Positions 1 through 8,219 of a stretch of DNA of 37,641 nucleotides are shown here, piece by piece. How positions within the stretch are numbered: position 1 is the stretch's first letter; each line of letters starts with the position of its first letter. Origin of the DNA: Fidelibacterota bacterium (lineage in GTDB: Bacteria > Pseudomonadota > Alphaproteobacteria > Rhodospirillales > Rhodospirillaceae). The notes under the pieces are model-generated. The model saw nothing but the letters and a program-made list of their open reading frames with translations, had not been told where the DNA came from and searched no databases. The position numbers were made by a program, and so were the translations under genes. The stretch lies in NCBI GenBank assembly GCA_947470105.1, contig CANISR010000013.1, positions 1 to 37,641 of the forward strand, in the 5' to 3' direction.

Positions 1-691
1 CGCCATGGCCAAGTCGTGGAACATCAAGATGTTCAAGCATATCCGCCGCCACGCCGATGCGGCGTCGGTTGCTCTTGCCCATGAACGCGGCGCCTGCCCT
101 GATGCGGCCGAAAGCGGCGTCATGGCGCGGTTCTCGCACAAGATGGCGATCGCGCCGACGGCGTCGATCTCGATCATCTGCGGCGGCACATCCCCTTGTG
201 TCGAGCCGATCCCCGCCAACGTCTACACGCACAAGACGCTCTCGGGCTCATTCTCGGTGAAGAACCCGTATCTGATCAAAGTGCTGGCCGCCAAAGGCCT
301 CGACAATCCAGCCACCTGGAATTCGATCCTCGAGCACGAAGGTTCGGTGCAGCACCTGAATAGCCTTACCCAGGAAGAGAAGGACGTGTTCAAGACCGCG
401 TTCGAGATCGACCAGCGCTGGGTGGTGGAATTCTCCGCCGACCGCTCGCCCTATATCTGCCAGGGCCAGTCCATCAACCTCTTCCTGCCGTCCGACATCG
501 ATAAATGGGACCTGATGATGCTGCACTGGCGCGCCTGGGAATCGGGCGTGAAAAGCCTCTATTACCTGCGCTCCAAGTCGGTGCAGCGCGCCGGCTTCGC
601 CGGTGTCGAGGCCGACAACAGCCGCGCCTGGCCGGAAAAGCCGCTCGGCACCGAGCGCACCGACTACGAAGAGTGTCTCGCCTGCCAATAG
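1..691 (+). CDS. nrdA: Ribonucleoside-diphosphate reductase alpha subunit, C-terminal part (5' end outside window)
   Basis: This is the large catalytic subunit of class I ribonucleotide reductase, which reduces ribonucleoside diphosphates to deoxyribonucleotides in the cytoplasm together with NrdB. Only the last ~230 codons are present; the reading frame is already open at the left edge. Visible family features are the segment ICGGTSPCVEPIPANVYTHK followed by a conserved SGSF-VKNPYL block, the NLFLPSDIDKWDLMMLHWRAW segment split across the barrel, and a C-terminal EECLACQ tail. The CLAC pair would be the mobile cysteine pair that passes electrons from thioredoxin/glutaredoxin to the active site. 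nrdB starts 44 bp downstream, so the two are almost surely co-transcribed. The first ATG in view (position 5) is internal, not the true start. Confidence 0.95.
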   Translation, partial: AMAKSWNIKMFKHIRRHADAASVALAHERGACPDAAESGVMARFSHKMAIAPTASISIICGGTSPCVEPIPANVYTHKTLSGSFSVKNPYLIKVLAAKGLDNPATWNSILEHEGSVQHLNSLTQEEKDVFKTAFEIDQRWVVEFSADRSPYICQGQSINLFLPSDIDKWDLMMLHWRAWESGVKSLYYLRSKSVQRAGFAGVEADNSRAWPEKPLGTERTDYEECLACQ

Positions 692-735
692 CCGGCGCCG
701 CCCTCTCCTAAAGCCCCGCATACCGGATTCCCGCC

Positions 736-1782
736 ATGAACATCATCACTCCGAAGCCGCTGCCCGGCCTCATGACCCCGTCCCAGGGCTACAAGCCGTT
801 CCGCTATCCGTGGGCGTTCGAGTTCTGGAAGCGGCAGCAGCAGATTCACTGGATGCCGGAAGAAGTGCCGCTGGGCGAGGACTGCAAGGATTGGGCGTCG
901 CGCCTGTCCGACTGCGAGCGCAATCTGCTGTCGCAGATTTTCCGCTTCTTCACCCAGTCCGACATCGAGGTGAACGACAACTACATGGAACGCTACGCCC
1001 GCGTCTTCAAACCGACCGAAGTGAAGATGATGCTGGCGTCGTTCTCGAATATGGAAACCATCCATATCGCCGCCTACGCCCTGCTGCTTGAAACCATCGG
1101 CATGCCGGAAACCGAATTTGCCGCCTTCATGCAGTACAAGGAGATGGCGGATAAGCACAGCTACATGAAGCAGTTCGGCGTCGAGACCAACGCCGATATC
1201 GCGCGCACGCTGGCCATGTTCGGCGCCTTCACCGAAGGCCTGCAGCTGTTCGCGAGCTTCGCCATGCTGCTGAACTTCCCGCGCCAGAACAAGATGAAGG
1301 GCATGGGCCAGATCGTATCGTGGTCGGTGCGTGACGAGAGCTTGCACTGCGAAGCAATCATCAAGACCTTCCACACTTTTGCCCACGAAACCGGCTGCCT
1401 CACCCAGTCCGTCAAGGACGACATCGTCGACTGCTGCAAAACCGTGGTGAGCCTCGAGGACAAATTCATCGAGCTCGCCTTCGCCATGGGCCCGGTCAAC
1501 GGCATGACGCCCGAGGACATCCAGTCCTATATCCGCTATGTGGCCGATTGGCGCCTGGGCCAGCTCGGCCTGCCGGCGGTCTACAACATCAAGGAACACC
1601 CGCTGCCCTGGCTGCAGCAGATCCTGAACGGTGTCGAACACGCGAACTTCTTCGAGACCCGCGCTACCGAATACTCCAAGGCCGCTACCCGCGGCCAATG
1701 GCACGGCCCGGAAGGCGTGTGGTCGCACTTCGACCAGGTCATCAAGAACCGCGCTGCAACGGCGCTGGTTGGGAACGCCTAA
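736..1782 (+). CDS. nrdB: Ribonucleoside-diphosphate reductase beta subunit (diiron-tyrosyl radical)
   Basis: The 348-residue small subunit of class Ia ribonucleotide reductase generates and stores the tyrosyl radical used by NrdA. The iron-ligand pattern is clear. Residues E107 and H110 lie in METIHIAAY, with Y114 four residues after the histidine, matching the His-x3-Tyr spacing of the E. coli radical tyrosine. E167 lies in FTEGLQLF, and E201/H204 in RDESLHCE. Length and order of motifs are normal for the family. It follows nrdA by 44 bp in the same direction. The presence of the tyrosine argues for a conventional radical-bearing NrdB rather than a class Ic, Phe-bearing variant. Confidence 0.96.
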   Translation: MNIITPKPLPGLMTPSQGYKPFRYPWAFEFWKRQQQIHWMPEEVPLGEDCKDWASRLSDCERNLLSQIFRFFTQSDIEVNDNYMERYARVFKPTEVKMMLASFSNMETIHIAAYALLLETIGMPETEFAAFMQYKEMADKHSYMKQFGVETNADIARTLAMFGAFTEGLQLFASFAMLLNFPRQNKMKGMGQIVSWSVRDESLHCEAIIKTFHTFAHETGCLTQSVKDDIVDCCKTVVSLEDKFIELAFAMGPVNGMTPEDIQSYIRYVADWRLGQLGLPAVYNIKEHPLPWLQQILNGVEHANFFETRATEYSKAATRGQWHGPEGVWSHFDQVIKNRAATALVGNA

Positions 1783-1940
1783 GGGAACCCGTTGAAACAG
1801 GTGGGCGAACCGCTCAATACTGCGGATCGCACTGCGCCTCGTTTTACATGGCTTCGCCACAGTTGGACGCGGCTTCGCCACACTTAGAAGCGCGGCTTCG
1901 CCACACTTAGAAGCGCGGCTTCGCCGCGACAAGGTTTCCC
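1783..1940. other. Intergenic gap between nrdB and the DUF3775 gene
   Basis: This stretch carries no gene. Its right half is occupied by a short tandem repeat (described separately) that runs to within 15 bp of the next start codon. I see no clear terminator with a T-run behind nrdB here. Confidence 0.5.
1850..1925. repeat. 23-bp tandem repeat with GCTTCGCC core
   Basis: Two identical 23-bp units sit head to tail at 1869-1891 and 1892-1914, each starting GCGGCTTCGCCACACTTAG. A degenerate copy precedes them (1850-1868, GGCTTCGCCACAGTTGGAC) and the first 11 bases of another copy follow (1915-1925). The array ends 15 bp before the ATG of the DUF3775 gene, so it lies in that gene's 5' region. 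Confidence 0.85.
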
Positions 1941-2345
1941 ATGGACATCGCCCTCGAGACCGTCTGCTACGTCATCCATCAGGCCCGGGAACTGGTCGCG
2001 GATTTGGCGCCCCTGGAAGACGAGCCGGGGCGGCACGCGCCTGACGACGCAGTGCGCGAGGATGTGGCGGACGAAGATGGCCCCGAGGCCCGGGAGGGCG
2101 GCGAGTTCGAGGAACTCAAGGAATTCATCGACAGCCTGTCCGAGGACGAACAGGCCGAACTGGTGGCGCTCGCCTGGATCGGCCGCGGCACCTACACCGC
2201 CGAAGACTGGGATGAGGCGGTCGAAGTCGCCCGCGAGGAACACCCGCGCCGCGTGGCCAAATACCTCCTCGGCCAGCCGCTGCTGGCGGATGAGCTGGAA
2301 GAAGGCCTCGCCGAGATGGGCCTCTCCTGCGAGGACGTGGAGTAA
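1941..2345 (+). CDS. DUF3775 domain-containing protein
   Basis: This 134-residue, strongly acidic protein resembles the DUF3775 family found in alphaproteobacteria; its function is unknown. The recognisable part is the C-terminal half, with the run ELKEFIDSLSEDEQAELVAL, then WIGRGTYTAEDWDEAV and the ending KYLLGQPLLADELEEGL. No signal peptide or membrane segment is visible. The start is the ATG at 1941, which lies directly after a 23-bp tandem repeat and has no strong Shine-Dalgarno sequence. It converges with bioD, with a 5-bp gap between stop codons. Family membership is from recognition of this motif order; the role is not known. Confidence 0.8.
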   Translation: MDIALETVCYVIHQARELVADLAPLEDEPGRHAPDDAVREDVADEDGPEAREGGEFEELKEFIDSLSEDEQAELVALAWIGRGTYTAEDWDEAVEVAREEHPRRVAKYLLGQPLLADELEEGLAEMGLSCEDVE

Positions 2346-2350
2346 TTCTC

Positions 2351-3019
2351 TTAGCTGATGAGCCCGGCGAGGGCCGTGAATGCCGCATCCTGGAGCGGAA
2401 ACGCCCGCGGCAGTTTCACCGTCACATGGGGGGCTGCGAACTTTGCTACCGACTGCGCGGTGTTGTCCAAGGGCACCATGCTGTTGGCGGACTCGCTGAC
2501 CACCACCGCGGTGATGGTCAGGCCGCGGCTGCGCAGGACTTCGACGGCGCTCAGGGTATGGCTGATGGCGCCGAGGTAGCTGCCGCCCACGACAATCACC
2601 GGAAAGCCCAAGGCCACCATCCAGTCCAGTGTCGTATGCTGCCCGTCCAGGGGCACCATGACGCCGCCGACCCCCTCCACCAGCAGAACGCCGTCCTGGT
2701 CAGCCGTGCGCGAGAACGCCACCACCGCGTCAAAATCGATCGCGCGGTTTTCCTTGGCGGCGGCCATGTCCGGCGACAGGGGCGCGACAAAGCGCCACGG
2801 GGATATGGCTGCGACTTCTTCCAGGGTGACGGGGCGGTCCAGTGCGGCCAGCATCTTGCCGGGGTCGCTGCCACGGGCGCTCGCGTCCTCGAAGCCGCTG
2901 ACGACCGGTTTCACGGCGTTCACCGCGCGGCCTTGGGCGCGCAAGGTCCGGATCAGGCCGCAGGCGACGAAGGTCTTGCCGATATCTGTGCCGGCGCCGG
3001 TGATGAAATATGCGCTCAT
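2351..3019 (-). CDS. bioD: ATP-dependent dethiobiotin synthetase
   Basis: BioD closes the ureido ring of 7,8-diaminopelargonic acid with CO2 and ATP, giving dethiobiotin, the penultimate step of biotin synthesis. The 222-residue product starts MSAYFITGAGTDIGKTFVA, which contains the P-loop GTDIGKT typical of BioD. The middle holds LLVEGVGGVMVPLDGQHTT, the second family block, which binds substrate. Its ATG overlaps the bioF stop by 4 bp (3016-3019), an arrangement that usually couples translation of the two genes. Together with bioF it forms the leftward arm of the divergent biotin locus. Confidence 0.96.
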   Translation of the reverse strand: MSAYFITGAGTDIGKTFVACGLIRTLRAQGRAVNAVKPVVSGFEDASARGSDPGKMLAALDRPVTLEEVAAISPWRFVAPLSPDMAAAKENRAIDFDAVVAFSRTADQDGVLLVEGVGGVMVPLDGQHTTLDWMVALGFPVIVVGGSYLGAISHTLSAVEVLRSRGLTITAVVVSESANSMVPLDNTAQSVAKFAAPHVTVKLPRAFPLQDAAFTALAGLIS

Positions 3020-4200
3020 GATTTCAGGATTCTCTCCGCTACGATCGCGGCCAGACGATTGATGTCGGCGTCATCATGGCTTGCAGAAAACGTAAAGCGC
3101 AGCCGCGCCGTGCCTTGGGGAACAGTCGGCGGCCGGATGGCCGCCACCAGGAATCCCTCGGTTTCGAGCAGGGCCGCCGCCGCGAGTGCTGCTTTGCTGT
3201 CGCCGAGCACCACCGGCACGATGGCGCTGGTCGCATCACCCAGTCCAAGAGCGGTGGTGAACGCCCGCGCTTTCGCGAGCGGCTTTGCGACGGTAACCGG
3301 ATCGGTGGCGATGATGTCGAGGGCGGCGATGGCGGCCGCCACAATCGCCGGCGGCAGGCCGGTGGAATAAACCAGACTACCCGCGCGGCTCTTCATCAAA
3401 TCGACGACAGTGTGCGAAGCGCACAGATAGCCGCCGTATCCGCCGACGGCCTTGGACAGCGTGCCCATCTGTAGCGCGACGTGGGGCCGTGGCGTGAAGG
3501 CGAAGGACGAGCCGCGCCCACCGCCGACCACGCCGACGCCGTGGGCGTCATCGGCCAGCAGCCACGCGTCGAATTGATCGGACAGGGCGGCGAGAGCCGG
3601 CAGCGGCGCAAGGTCGCCGTCCATGGAGAACACGCCATCGGTGGCGATCAAGGCGTGGCGATGTTTCGCGCGCTCCGCCGCGAGCAGTTCACCGAGATGC
3701 GCTGTGTCGTTGTGACGGAACAGGTGCACGGCCGCGCCGCTCATTTTGGCGCCCGAGAGAATGCAGTTGTGGGCCAGTTCGTCCACAAACACCGCGTCGT
3801 TGCGTCCCATGAGCGTTGAGATGATTCCCACGTTGGCGAGGTAGCCCGAACCGAACACGCACGCGGCCTCGGTCCCCTTCAGCGTCGCGAGCTTGGACTC
3901 CAATTCCGCGTACAGCGGGTGGTTTCCGGTCACGAGGCGCGAGGCCCCGGCGCCGACGCCGTACTTGCCGATGGCGTCGACCGCGGCTTGCTTCACCGCG
4001 GGATGGCGGCTGAGATCGAGATAGTCGTTGCAGGCGAAGGACAGCAGGCGCCGGCCGCCGCGGGTCACATGGACGCCGTCGCGCGTGGTCTCGGCGGGGG
4101 TGCGTAAGAGCGCCTTGGCCTCCAGCGCCGCCAGCTTGGCCCCGGCCACGGCATCGAGGCTATAAGTCCCTGAAAGATCGGATGAATCGGCTCTCGGCAT
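3016..4200 (-). CDS. bioF: 8-amino-7-oxononanoate synthase
   Basis: BioF is the PLP enzyme that condenses pimeloyl-ACP (or pimeloyl-CoA) with alanine to give KAPA. From the ATG at 4200 it is 394 residues. The PLP lysine is K250 in QMGTLSKAVGGYGGY; LLADDAHGVGVVG carries the aspartate that contacts the PLP ring nitrogen, and ELAHNCILSGAK lies earlier. An in-frame ATG at 4230 would add ten residues (MRQDESAAPP). Neither start has a clear Shine-Dalgarno sequence. I prefer 4200 because it fits the family length and leaves more room for divergent promoters. A still longer open frame reaches 4338, but it would run into bioB and is rejected. Confidence 0.93.
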   Translation of the reverse strand: MPRADSSDLSGTYSLDAVAGAKLAALEAKALLRTPAETTRDGVHVTRGGRRLLSFACNDYLDLSRHPAVKQAAVDAIGKYGVGAGASRLVTGNHPLYAELESKLATLKGTEAACVFGSGYLANVGIISTLMGRNDAVFVDELAHNCILSGAKMSGAAVHLFRHNDTAHLGELLAAERAKHRHALIATDGVFSMDGDLAPLPALAALSDQFDAWLLADDAHGVGVVGGGRGSSFAFTPRPHVALQMGTLSKAVGGYGGYLCASHTVVDLMKSRAGSLVYSTGLPPAIVAAAIAALDIIATDPVTVAKPLAKARAFTTALGLGDATSAIVPVVLGDSKAALAAAALLETEGFLVAAIRPPTVPQGTARLRFTFSASHDDADINRLAAIVAERILKS

Positions 4201-4234
4201 AGGCGGCGCGGCGCTTTCATCTTGACGCATGGAA

Positions 4235-4250
4235 GGGGTATGGTTACCCC
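4235..4250. promoter_or_regulatory. Inverted repeat in the bioF-bioB divergent region
   Basis: GGGGTA-TGGT-TACCCC is a perfect 6-bp inverted repeat with a 4-bp spacer, lying between the divergent bioF and bioB starts. A -10-like TCTATA lies at 4265-4270, and its -35 region would fall on the right arm of the repeat. This position suits an operator acting on both arms of the biotin locus. It does not match the alphaproteobacterial BioR box (TTATAGATAA type) or the BirA operator as I know them, so the binding protein is unknown. Confidence 0.45.
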
Positions 4251-4286
4251 ACGAGCGCTCACGTTCTATAGGAAAGGCACGTTTAT

Positions 4287-5312
4287 ATGTCCATCGCCGT
4301 CGAAGCCCGTCCCCGCGATGCGGCCATACCTTCCTCAATTCAAGCGCTGGCTTCGACTCATGCGCTGGGGACCGTCCGCCACGATTGGACCCGCGCCGAA
4401 GTAGCCAAGGTTTTCACCCAACCGCTGCCGGACCTGTTGTTCCAGGCCCAGACCGTGCACCGCATGTATTTCGATCCGCGCGAAGTGCAGGTGTCGACTT
4501 TGCTGTCCATCAAGACCGGCGGTTGCCCGGAAGATTGCGGCTACTGCTCCCAGAGCGTTCACAACGAGACCGGACTCAAGGCCTCGAAGCTCATGGACGT
4601 CGAGAAGGTGCTGACCGAGGCCCGCGCCGCCAAGGCGGCGGGCGCCACGCGCTTCTGTATGGGGGCAGCCTGGCGCTCGCCCAAGGATAAGGACCTGGAC
4701 GCGGTCTGCGCCATGGTCGAAGGCGTGAAGGCGCTGGGTCTCGAATCCTGCGCGACCCTCGGCATGCTCACTGCCGACCAGGCGGGCCGGCTGAAAGAGG
4801 CCGGCCTCGACTACTACAACCACAACATCGACACCTCGCCGGAGTTCTACGGCAAGGTCATCACCACGCGTACTATTGATGACCGTCTGGAGACGCTCAG
4901 CCATGTGCGCGACGCGGGCATCAATGTCTGCTGCGGCGGTATTCTCGGTATGGGCGAGGAGCAGGATGACCGCGTCGGCATGATCCTGACCTTGGCCAAT
5001 TTGCCCGCGCACCCCGAAAGCGTGCCGATCAACATGCTCATGAAAATCGACGGTACGCCCATGGACGGCAATGCCGCCCTCGACCCGATCGAATTCGTGC
5101 GCACCGTTGCCACGGCGCGCGTCTGCATGCCCAAGGCCATGGTGCGGCTGTCGGCGGGCCGTGAAACCATGAGCGACGAGACCCAGGCGTTGTGTTTCAT
5201 CGCCGGCGCCAATTCCATCTTCTACGGCCCAAAGCTTCTTACCACGTCCAACCCGGACCAGGACCGCGACCGCGCGCTCATGGATCGCTTGGGCCTGGTG
5301 CCGATGGCCTAA
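4287..5312 (+). CDS. bioB: Biotin synthase (radical SAM)
   Basis: BioB inserts sulfur into dethiobiotin to make biotin, using a radical-SAM [4Fe-4S] cluster and a sacrificial second Fe-S cluster. The 341-residue product carries the CxxxCxxC motif as C80, C84 and C87 in [15 protein letters not shown]. Further family blocks are [32 protein letters not shown] and VRLSAGRE. The start at 4287 has a good Shine-Dalgarno sequence (GGAAAGG, 4271-4277). bioA begins 8 bp after its stop, so bioB and bioA form the rightward transcript of the biotin locus. Confidence 0.97.
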   Translation: MSIAVEARPRDAAIPSSIQALASTHALGTVRHDWTRAEVAKVFTQPLPDLLFQAQTVHRMYFDPREVQVSTLLSIKTGGCPEDCGYCSQSVHNETGLKASKLMDVEKVLTEARAAKAAGATRFCMGAAWRSPKDKDLDAVCAMVEGVKALGLESCATLGMLTADQAGRLKEAGLDYYNHNIDTSPEFYGKVITTRTIDDRLETLSHVRDAGINVCCGGILGMGEEQDDRVGMILTLANLPAHPESVPINMLMKIDGTPMDGNAALDPIEFVRTVATARVCMPKAMVRLSAGRETMSDETQALCFIAGANSIFYGPKLLTTSNPDQDRDRALMDRLGLVPMA

Positions 5313-5320
5313 GCAAGCCC

Positions 5321-6574
5321 ATGCCCGCCTGGTTCGACGAGGGCTGGGCGCATATCTGGCTGCCCTATACCCAGATGCGGACAACGCCGCCGTCCTTGCC
5401 CGTGGCCCGCACAGAGGGGTCGCGGATCTTTCTCGACGACGGCCGGGTGCTGCTGGACGGCATCGCCTCGTGGTGGACCGCCTGCCACGGCTATAATCAT
5501 CCGGTGATCCGCGCGGCCGTGAGCCGGCAGCTTGAGCTCATGCCCCACGTCATGTTCGGCGGGCTGGCCCATGAGCCGGCTCTGAAACTGGCCGCGCGCC
5601 TGGCGGCGCTGCTGCCGGGCGATCTGGACCATGTGTTCTTTTCGGACTCAGGTTCGGTGGCCGTGGAAGTGGCCTTGAAGATGGCCACGCAGTATTGGAT
5701 CAACCAGGGCGAACACGGCCGGACCAAGTTCCTTGCGTTCAAGGGCGGCTATCACGGCGATACGACGGGCGCCATGTCCGTGAGTGATCCTGACGAAGGC
5801 ATGCACAAGCTTTTTGCCGGGCTTCTGCCGCAGCATCACATTGTCGACCTGCCGCGCGATGAAATCACCGCCCGGGCCTTTGAACAAACTCTTGAACGCC
5901 ATAGCGGCGAACTGGCCGGCATTATCGTCGAGCCGTTGGTGCAGGGAGCGGGCGGCATGCTGTTCCATGACGCCGAAGCTCTGCGCCGTTTGCGGGTGGC
6001 GGCGGATCGCTGCGGCCTGCTGTTGATCTGTGATGAAATCTTCACCGGCTTCGCCCGCACCGGAACCATGTTTGCTTGCAACGCTGCCGGTGTGGCGCCT
6101 GACATCATGCTGCTGTCAAAGGCGCTCACCGGCGGCACGCTGCCTTTGGCGGCGACGGTCGCAACCGGGAAAGTGTTCGCGACCTTCCAGAGTGAAGACC
6201 CGGCCCATGCGTTGATGCACGGCCCGACCTTCATGGCCAATCCTCTGGCCTGCGCCGCAGCCAATGCGTCGCTGGACATCTTCGCTGCTGAACCACGCCT
6301 GCCGCAGGTCAAAGCCATCGCGGGCATGTTGGCCGAAGGCCTGGCCCCCTGCCGTCGCATGGCGGGCGTGAAGGATGTGCGGGTGCGGGGCGCCATCGGC
6401 GTGGTTGAGCTGGAACGGATCAACGACCTCGTCGGACTCAAGTCACGGTTCGTCGAAGCGGGAGTGTGGGTGCGGCCGTTCGGAAATATCGTCTATCTGA
6501 CGCCGGCGCTGGATATCGCCGCCGAGGATGTTGAGTTCCTGACAGGCGCCGTGTGCCGCGTCCTCAACGCGTAA
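5321..6574 (+). CDS. bioA: Adenosylmethionine--8-amino-7-oxononanoate aminotransferase
   Basis: BioA converts KAPA to 7,8-diaminopelargonic acid using S-adenosylmethionine as amino donor and PLP as cofactor. From the ATG at 5321 it has 417 residues. IWLPYTQM near the N-terminus and GIASWWTACHGYNHP are BioA hallmarks that set it apart from other class III aminotransferases. CDEIFTGFARTG holds the PLP-ring aspartate (D238), and K267 in LLSKALTGG is the PLP lysine. The open frame extends upstream to 5192 inside bioB, but the ATG at 5321, 8 bp after bioB, gives the normal N-terminus. Its 3' end overlaps the convergent bioC by 11 bp. Confidence 0.96.
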   Translation: MPAWFDEGWAHIWLPYTQMRTTPPSLPVARTEGSRIFLDDGRVLLDGIASWWTACHGYNHPVIRAAVSRQLELMPHVMFGGLAHEPALKLAARLAALLPGDLDHVFFSDSGSVAVEVALKMATQYWINQGEHGRTKFLAFKGGYHGDTTGAMSVSDPDEGMHKLFAGLLPQHHIVDLPRDEITARAFEQTLERHSGELAGIIVEPLVQGAGGMLFHDAEALRRLRVAADRCGLLLICDEIFTGFARTGTMFACNAAGVAPDIMLLSKALTGGTLPLAATVATGKVFATFQSEDPAHALMHGPTFMANPLACAAANASLDIFAAEPRLPQVKAIAGMLAEGLAPCRRMAGVKDVRVRGAIGVVELERINDLVGLKSRFVEAGVWVRPFGNIVYLTPALDIAAEDVEFLTGAVCRVLNA

Positions 6575-7331
6575 CGAACCCGTAGATCACATCGTAGCTC
6601 ACGGTGAAGGGCGCATCGGTCGCGCGCAGAACCTTACGCAGCGCGCCTGCCGCCAGCGGTTGGGCCTCGGGCGCCGCGCGGTGGGCGCCGATCTCCCGCA
6701 GGCGCAACAGGAAGTCCCAGCCGTTGGCATAGGTGCGCTGGACGACGTTTTTCTCGACGCGGAATTTGAACCCATGGGGGACTGCTTCCTGCAGCTCCGC
6801 GACTGAAAGAAAGCGGCGGGTGGGGGCCGCGACGCCGGAGAGCGCGCAAGCCGCTTGCCATTCCTCGAAGGTGTTGGGGCCTAATGTGGCGAAAGCGAGA
6901 TGGCCGGCGGGGCTCAGGAGCGCCGACAGGCGGGCGATGGCCGTAGCCGGCGCCTCGAACCACTGCAGGGCCATGCTGGAGCAGATGATGTCGAACCCCT
7001 TCGCCAGCGCCGGCGCGCAGCCGTCCATCACCAGAAACCGCGCATCGGGCAGCATGCCGGCCAAAGACCTTTCGCAGCGCGCGACCATGGGGGCGGCGAT
7101 GTCGGTAACGGTCCAGGCGCCGGCGATGTGTTGCGCCAGGGCCTGGGTCAACAGTCCGGTGCCGCAGCCCACTTCCAGAATACGCGACTTCGCGCCGGCG
7201 GCCACGGCGAGGGGCAGCGCCTTGATCTTGCGGGCGAGTGTTTCGGCGATCACGCGCTGCAGTTCCGCCCCGGCTTCGTAGCTGTCGGCGGCGGAGCTGA
7301 ACATGGATGTGATGGTGGTGGCGGCGTTCAT
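6564..7331 (-). CDS. bioC: Malonyl-[acyl-carrier-protein] O-methyltransferase
   Basis: BioC methylates the free carboxyl of malonyl-ACP so that the fatty-acid machinery can build the pimeloyl chain of biotin. The 255-residue protein begins with AATTITSMFSSAADSYEAGAE, typical of BioC in place and content although the sequence is split here by family variation. SAM motif I is ILEVGCGTGLLTQ, followed by VTDIAAPMV and FDIICSSMALQW. It lies next to bioA and converges with it, overlapping by 11 bp. A partner esterase (BioH, BioG or another) is expected but none is seen in the window. No strong Shine-Dalgarno sequence precedes the ATG at 7331. Confidence 0.9.
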   Translation of the reverse strand: MNAATTITSMFSSAADSYEAGAELQRVIAETLARKIKALPLAVAAGAKSRILEVGCGTGLLTQALAQHIAGAWTVTDIAAPMVARCERSLAGMLPDARFLVMDGCAPALAKGFDIICSSMALQWFEAPATAIARLSALLSPAGHLAFATLGPNTFEEWQAACALSGVAAPTRRFLSVAELQEAVPHGFKFRVEKNVVQRTYANGWDFLLRLREIGAHRAAPEAQPLAAGALRKVLRATDAPFTVSYDVIYGFVTR

Positions 7332-7433
7332 GAGCGGGCTTGTACGGGAGGGCGCACCGCGGGGTCAATTGCCATTGGCGCGGAGCTATGTCACCAAACC
7401 GGCTGCGGAAACATGTATTGGCGGGAGCTGTTG

Positions 7434-8219
7434 ATGACGCTCGGTTTTTCCGATCTTGGCGTGGAGATAAAAAATTGTGTGGCGACGGTGGAGATGCGAC
7501 GGCCGCCGGACAATCACTTCGACAATGTGATGATCCACCAGCTCGCCGTGACCTATGAGGCGTTGGACGCCTGCGACGATTGCCGGGCCATCGTCCTCTG
7601 TTCGCAGGGGAAATCCTTCTGCGCCGGCGCCGATCTGAAGAATCATCCCGACACGGCGGCCGCACATGAGGGCGGCGGCGCCGTGAAACACCTTTACCGC
7701 GAAGCCTTACGCATGTTCCGGACCAGAAAGCCGGTGGTGGCGGCGGTCCACGGTCCCGCCGTGGGCGGCGGATTGGGTGTCGCGGTCTCAGCCGACTTCC
7801 GCGTCACCTGCAAGGAAGCGCGCTTCAGCGCCAATTTCAGCCGCTTGGGCCTGCATCCGGGCTTCGGCCTGTCTCACACCCTGCCGCGGCTCATCGGCGC
7901 CCAGAAGGCGGCCATGCTGTTCCTGACCGGACGGCGGATCGCCGGCGATGAGGCCTATGCCATGGGGCTCGCAGATCAATTGGTGGCGCAAAGCGAAGTG
8001 CGGGCCGCGGCCCACGCCCTGGCGACGGAGATCGCCCAGTCTGCGCCGCTGGCGGTGATGTCCATTCGTGACACCCTGCGCCGGGGTCTCGCCGAAAAGG
8101 TCGAAGCCATCACCGAGCGGGAGCTGTTCGAACAGGAATGGCTGCGCCGGACCGCCGACTTCCAGGAAGGCGTCAAAGCCTACAGCGAGAAACGCCTTCC
8201 TGATTTCAAAAACCGCTAA
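7434..8219 (+). CDS. Enoyl-CoA hydratase/isomerase (crotonase) family protein
   Basis: This 261-residue cytoplasmic crotonase-fold protein should act on an acyl-CoA thioester. The oxyanion-hole segments are present: GKSFCAGADLKN (about residues 59-70) and HGPAVGGGLGVAVSADFRV (about 106-124). The two glutamates used by classical hydratases are both absent: the GGG-x-E position is G115, and the second (FGQPE in the rat enzyme) aligns with F135 in FSANFSRLGLHPGFG. It is therefore more likely an isomerase or another crotonase-fold reaction than a plain hydratase. The start at 7434 follows GGGAG (7423-7427) at a suitable distance; an in-frame ATG at 7413 is the alternative. Its stop overlaps the convergent acyl-CoA dehydrogenase stop by 4 bp. 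Confidence 0.88.
   Translation: MTLGFSDLGVEIKNCVATVEMRRPPDNHFDNVMIHQLAVTYEALDACDDCRAIVLCSQGKSFCAGADLKNHPDTAAAHEGGGAVKHLYREALRMFRTRKPVVAAVHGPAVGGGLGVAVSADFRVTCKEARFSANFSRLGLHPGFGLSHTLPRLIGAQKAAMLFLTGRRIAGDEAYAMGLADQLVAQSEVRAAAHALATEIAQSAPLAVMSIRDTLRRGLAEKVEAITERELFEQEWLRRTADFQEGVKAYSEKRLPDFKNR

Noticed and set aside
664-1932. A 422-codon minus-strand frame over nrdB
   Set aside because: It lies antisense to a clear nrdB; its composition is typical of a high-GC shadow frame.
4231-4286. BioR operator in the bio divergent region
   Set aside because: CTATAGG at 4266-4272 is too far from the TTATAGATAA-type box, and the only perfect palindrome there is GGGGTA-N4-TACCCC.
6900-7433. Long N-terminal extension of the crotonase-family protein
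   Set aside because: The open frame runs antisense through bioC; the crotonase fold starts at about MTLGFSDLG, with a ribosome-binding site just before 7434.
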